This document shows, piece by piece, positions 63,575 through 64,000 of a stretch of 64,000 nt of DNA. How positions within the stretch are numbered: the first letter of the stretch is position 1; every line of letters begins with the position of its first letter. Source of the DNA: Psychroflexus curvus (GTDB lineage: Bacteria > Bacteroidota > Bacteroidia > Flavobacteriales > Flavobacteriaceae). The notes under the pieces were generated by a model. It was not told the origin of the DNA. It saw only the letters and a list, made by a program, of their open reading frames with translations, and did not search any database. The stretch is from contig NZ_JAIQZF010000001.1 in NCBI RefSeq assembly GCF_020164585.1, positions 1 through 64,000 of the forward strand, read 5' to 3'. The position numbers and the translations under genes are program-made.

Positions 63575-64000
63575 ATGCGATTATTTGCCACCTTATTTTT
63601 TCTAATAGCTTTTTCTTCATTTTCGCAAGATGAGGGAAGATCTATGAAAACGATCAATAGCAATTGGTCATTTAAATTAGGAAAAAAATCAGATAAGGTA
63701 GATTGGCAGAGAATCAATTTACCGCATTCCTGGAATAAAACAGATCCATTTGATGAGGAAAAAGACTATTATCGAGGCATAGGCAGGTACAAGCGAAAGT
63801 TGGAAATTGATAAATCCGACAACAGAAAGTGGTTCCTACATTTTGAAGGTGTAAATCAAATAGCGAAGTTTATGTAAATGGAGAATTTGCTGGAAAGCAT
63901 ATTGGAGGATATACCTGGAAAGTATTCAGACTGGAAAAAAGATATGTTTGGAAATCGTGAATATGAACCTTCTTATTTTAAAGATACTAACCGATTAAGC
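63575..64000 (+). pseudogene. disrupted GH2 beta-galactosidase/glucosidase-like gene, cut by the window edge
   Basis: A signal peptide (MRLFATLFFLIAFSSFSQ) and the start of a GH2 sugar-binding domain (WSFKLG, WQRINLPHSWN, YYRGIGRYKR, LHFEGVNQIA) read well to about residue 95, then stop at 63875-63877. One missing base near 63862 explains this: in the next frame the GH2 text continues EVYVNGEFAGKHIGGYT to about 63917. After that it no longer looks like GH2. Instead the original frame, from 63878, reads MENLLESILEDIPGKYSDW...YEPSYFKDTNRLS to the edge. So the gene carries a frameshift and possibly a junction with foreign sequence. Confidence 0.75.

Overview
The window looks like a chromosomal segment of a member of the Bacteroidota, most likely a marine or soil Flavobacteriaceae species. 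The supporting signs are a SusC/SusD pair, many signal-peptide and lipoprotein outer-membrane proteins, DUF5916 and DUF2891 proteins, promoter candidates of the TTG / TAnnTTTG type, an AT-rich composition and many intergenic palindromic repeats. The genus cannot be fixed from the sequence alone.

Layout. 0.3-2.2 kb (minus strand): a two-gene unit with an HNH nuclease and a methyltransferase-HIT fusion, followed by a folded palindromic element. 2.4-4.1 kb: a methyltransferase, then a small GIY-YIG nuclease gene sitting inside an array of six inverted-repeat elements. 4.3-13.1 kb: housekeeping and stress genes (exported M28 peptidase, exported catalase-peroxidase KatG, ABA4-like membrane protein, geranylgeranyl-reductase-like flavoprotein, alanine dehydrogenase) separated by long pyrimidine-rich, word-repetitive spacers. 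13.2-18.8 kb: an exported DNase-I-fold phosphatase/diesterase, a TonB receptor broken by one in-frame TAG, an alpha/beta hydrolase and a glycerophosphodiesterase; together they suggest lipid or organophosphate scavenging. 18.9-19.5 kb: a MazF-type toxin whose antitoxin gene is broken. 19.5-21.05 kb: three tandem 292-bp multi-hairpin repeats, then the RNase P RNA gene. 21.2-23.7 kb: an ECF sigma factor, a membrane partner and a beta-barrel-like protein.

24.3-32.7 kb: PepD dipeptidase, an SDR, a translationally coupled DUF2891 lipoprotein and Nramp-like transporter with altered metal-site motifs, gamma-glutamyltranspeptidase and a periplasmic-binding-like lipoprotein. 33.2-43.0 kb: a seven-gene plus-strand cluster (class III aminotransferase, nitrilase-family amidase, VOC protein, basic amino-acid decarboxylase, ATP-grasp ligase with an AT-hook-like basic tail, C45/Ntn acyltransferase, succinate-semialdehyde-type dehydrogenase). 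This reads as an uncharacterised amine conjugation, deconjugation and oxidation pathway. 43.0-46.8 kb: DUF5916 protein, hemerythrin-like protein and YjjX.

46.86-64.0 kb: an IS21 remnant, then a polysaccharide utilization locus: a membrane-spanning propeller-HTH regulator, SusC, SusD, a tandem LamG surface protein, two GH144 (PF10091-type) endo-beta-1,2-glucanase candidates, an exported phosphodiesterase-like protein, an exported esterase, a GH3 beta-glucosidase and a disrupted GH2 gene at the right edge. The enzyme set fits beta-1,2-glucan breakdown. The phosphoesterase and esterase suggest a substituted form, such as proteobacterial osmoregulated periplasmic glucans or cyclic beta-1,2-glucans. 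Dispersed repeats are concentrated in the left 27 kb and are nearly absent from the right half. No CRISPR array, tRNA or rRNA was seen.
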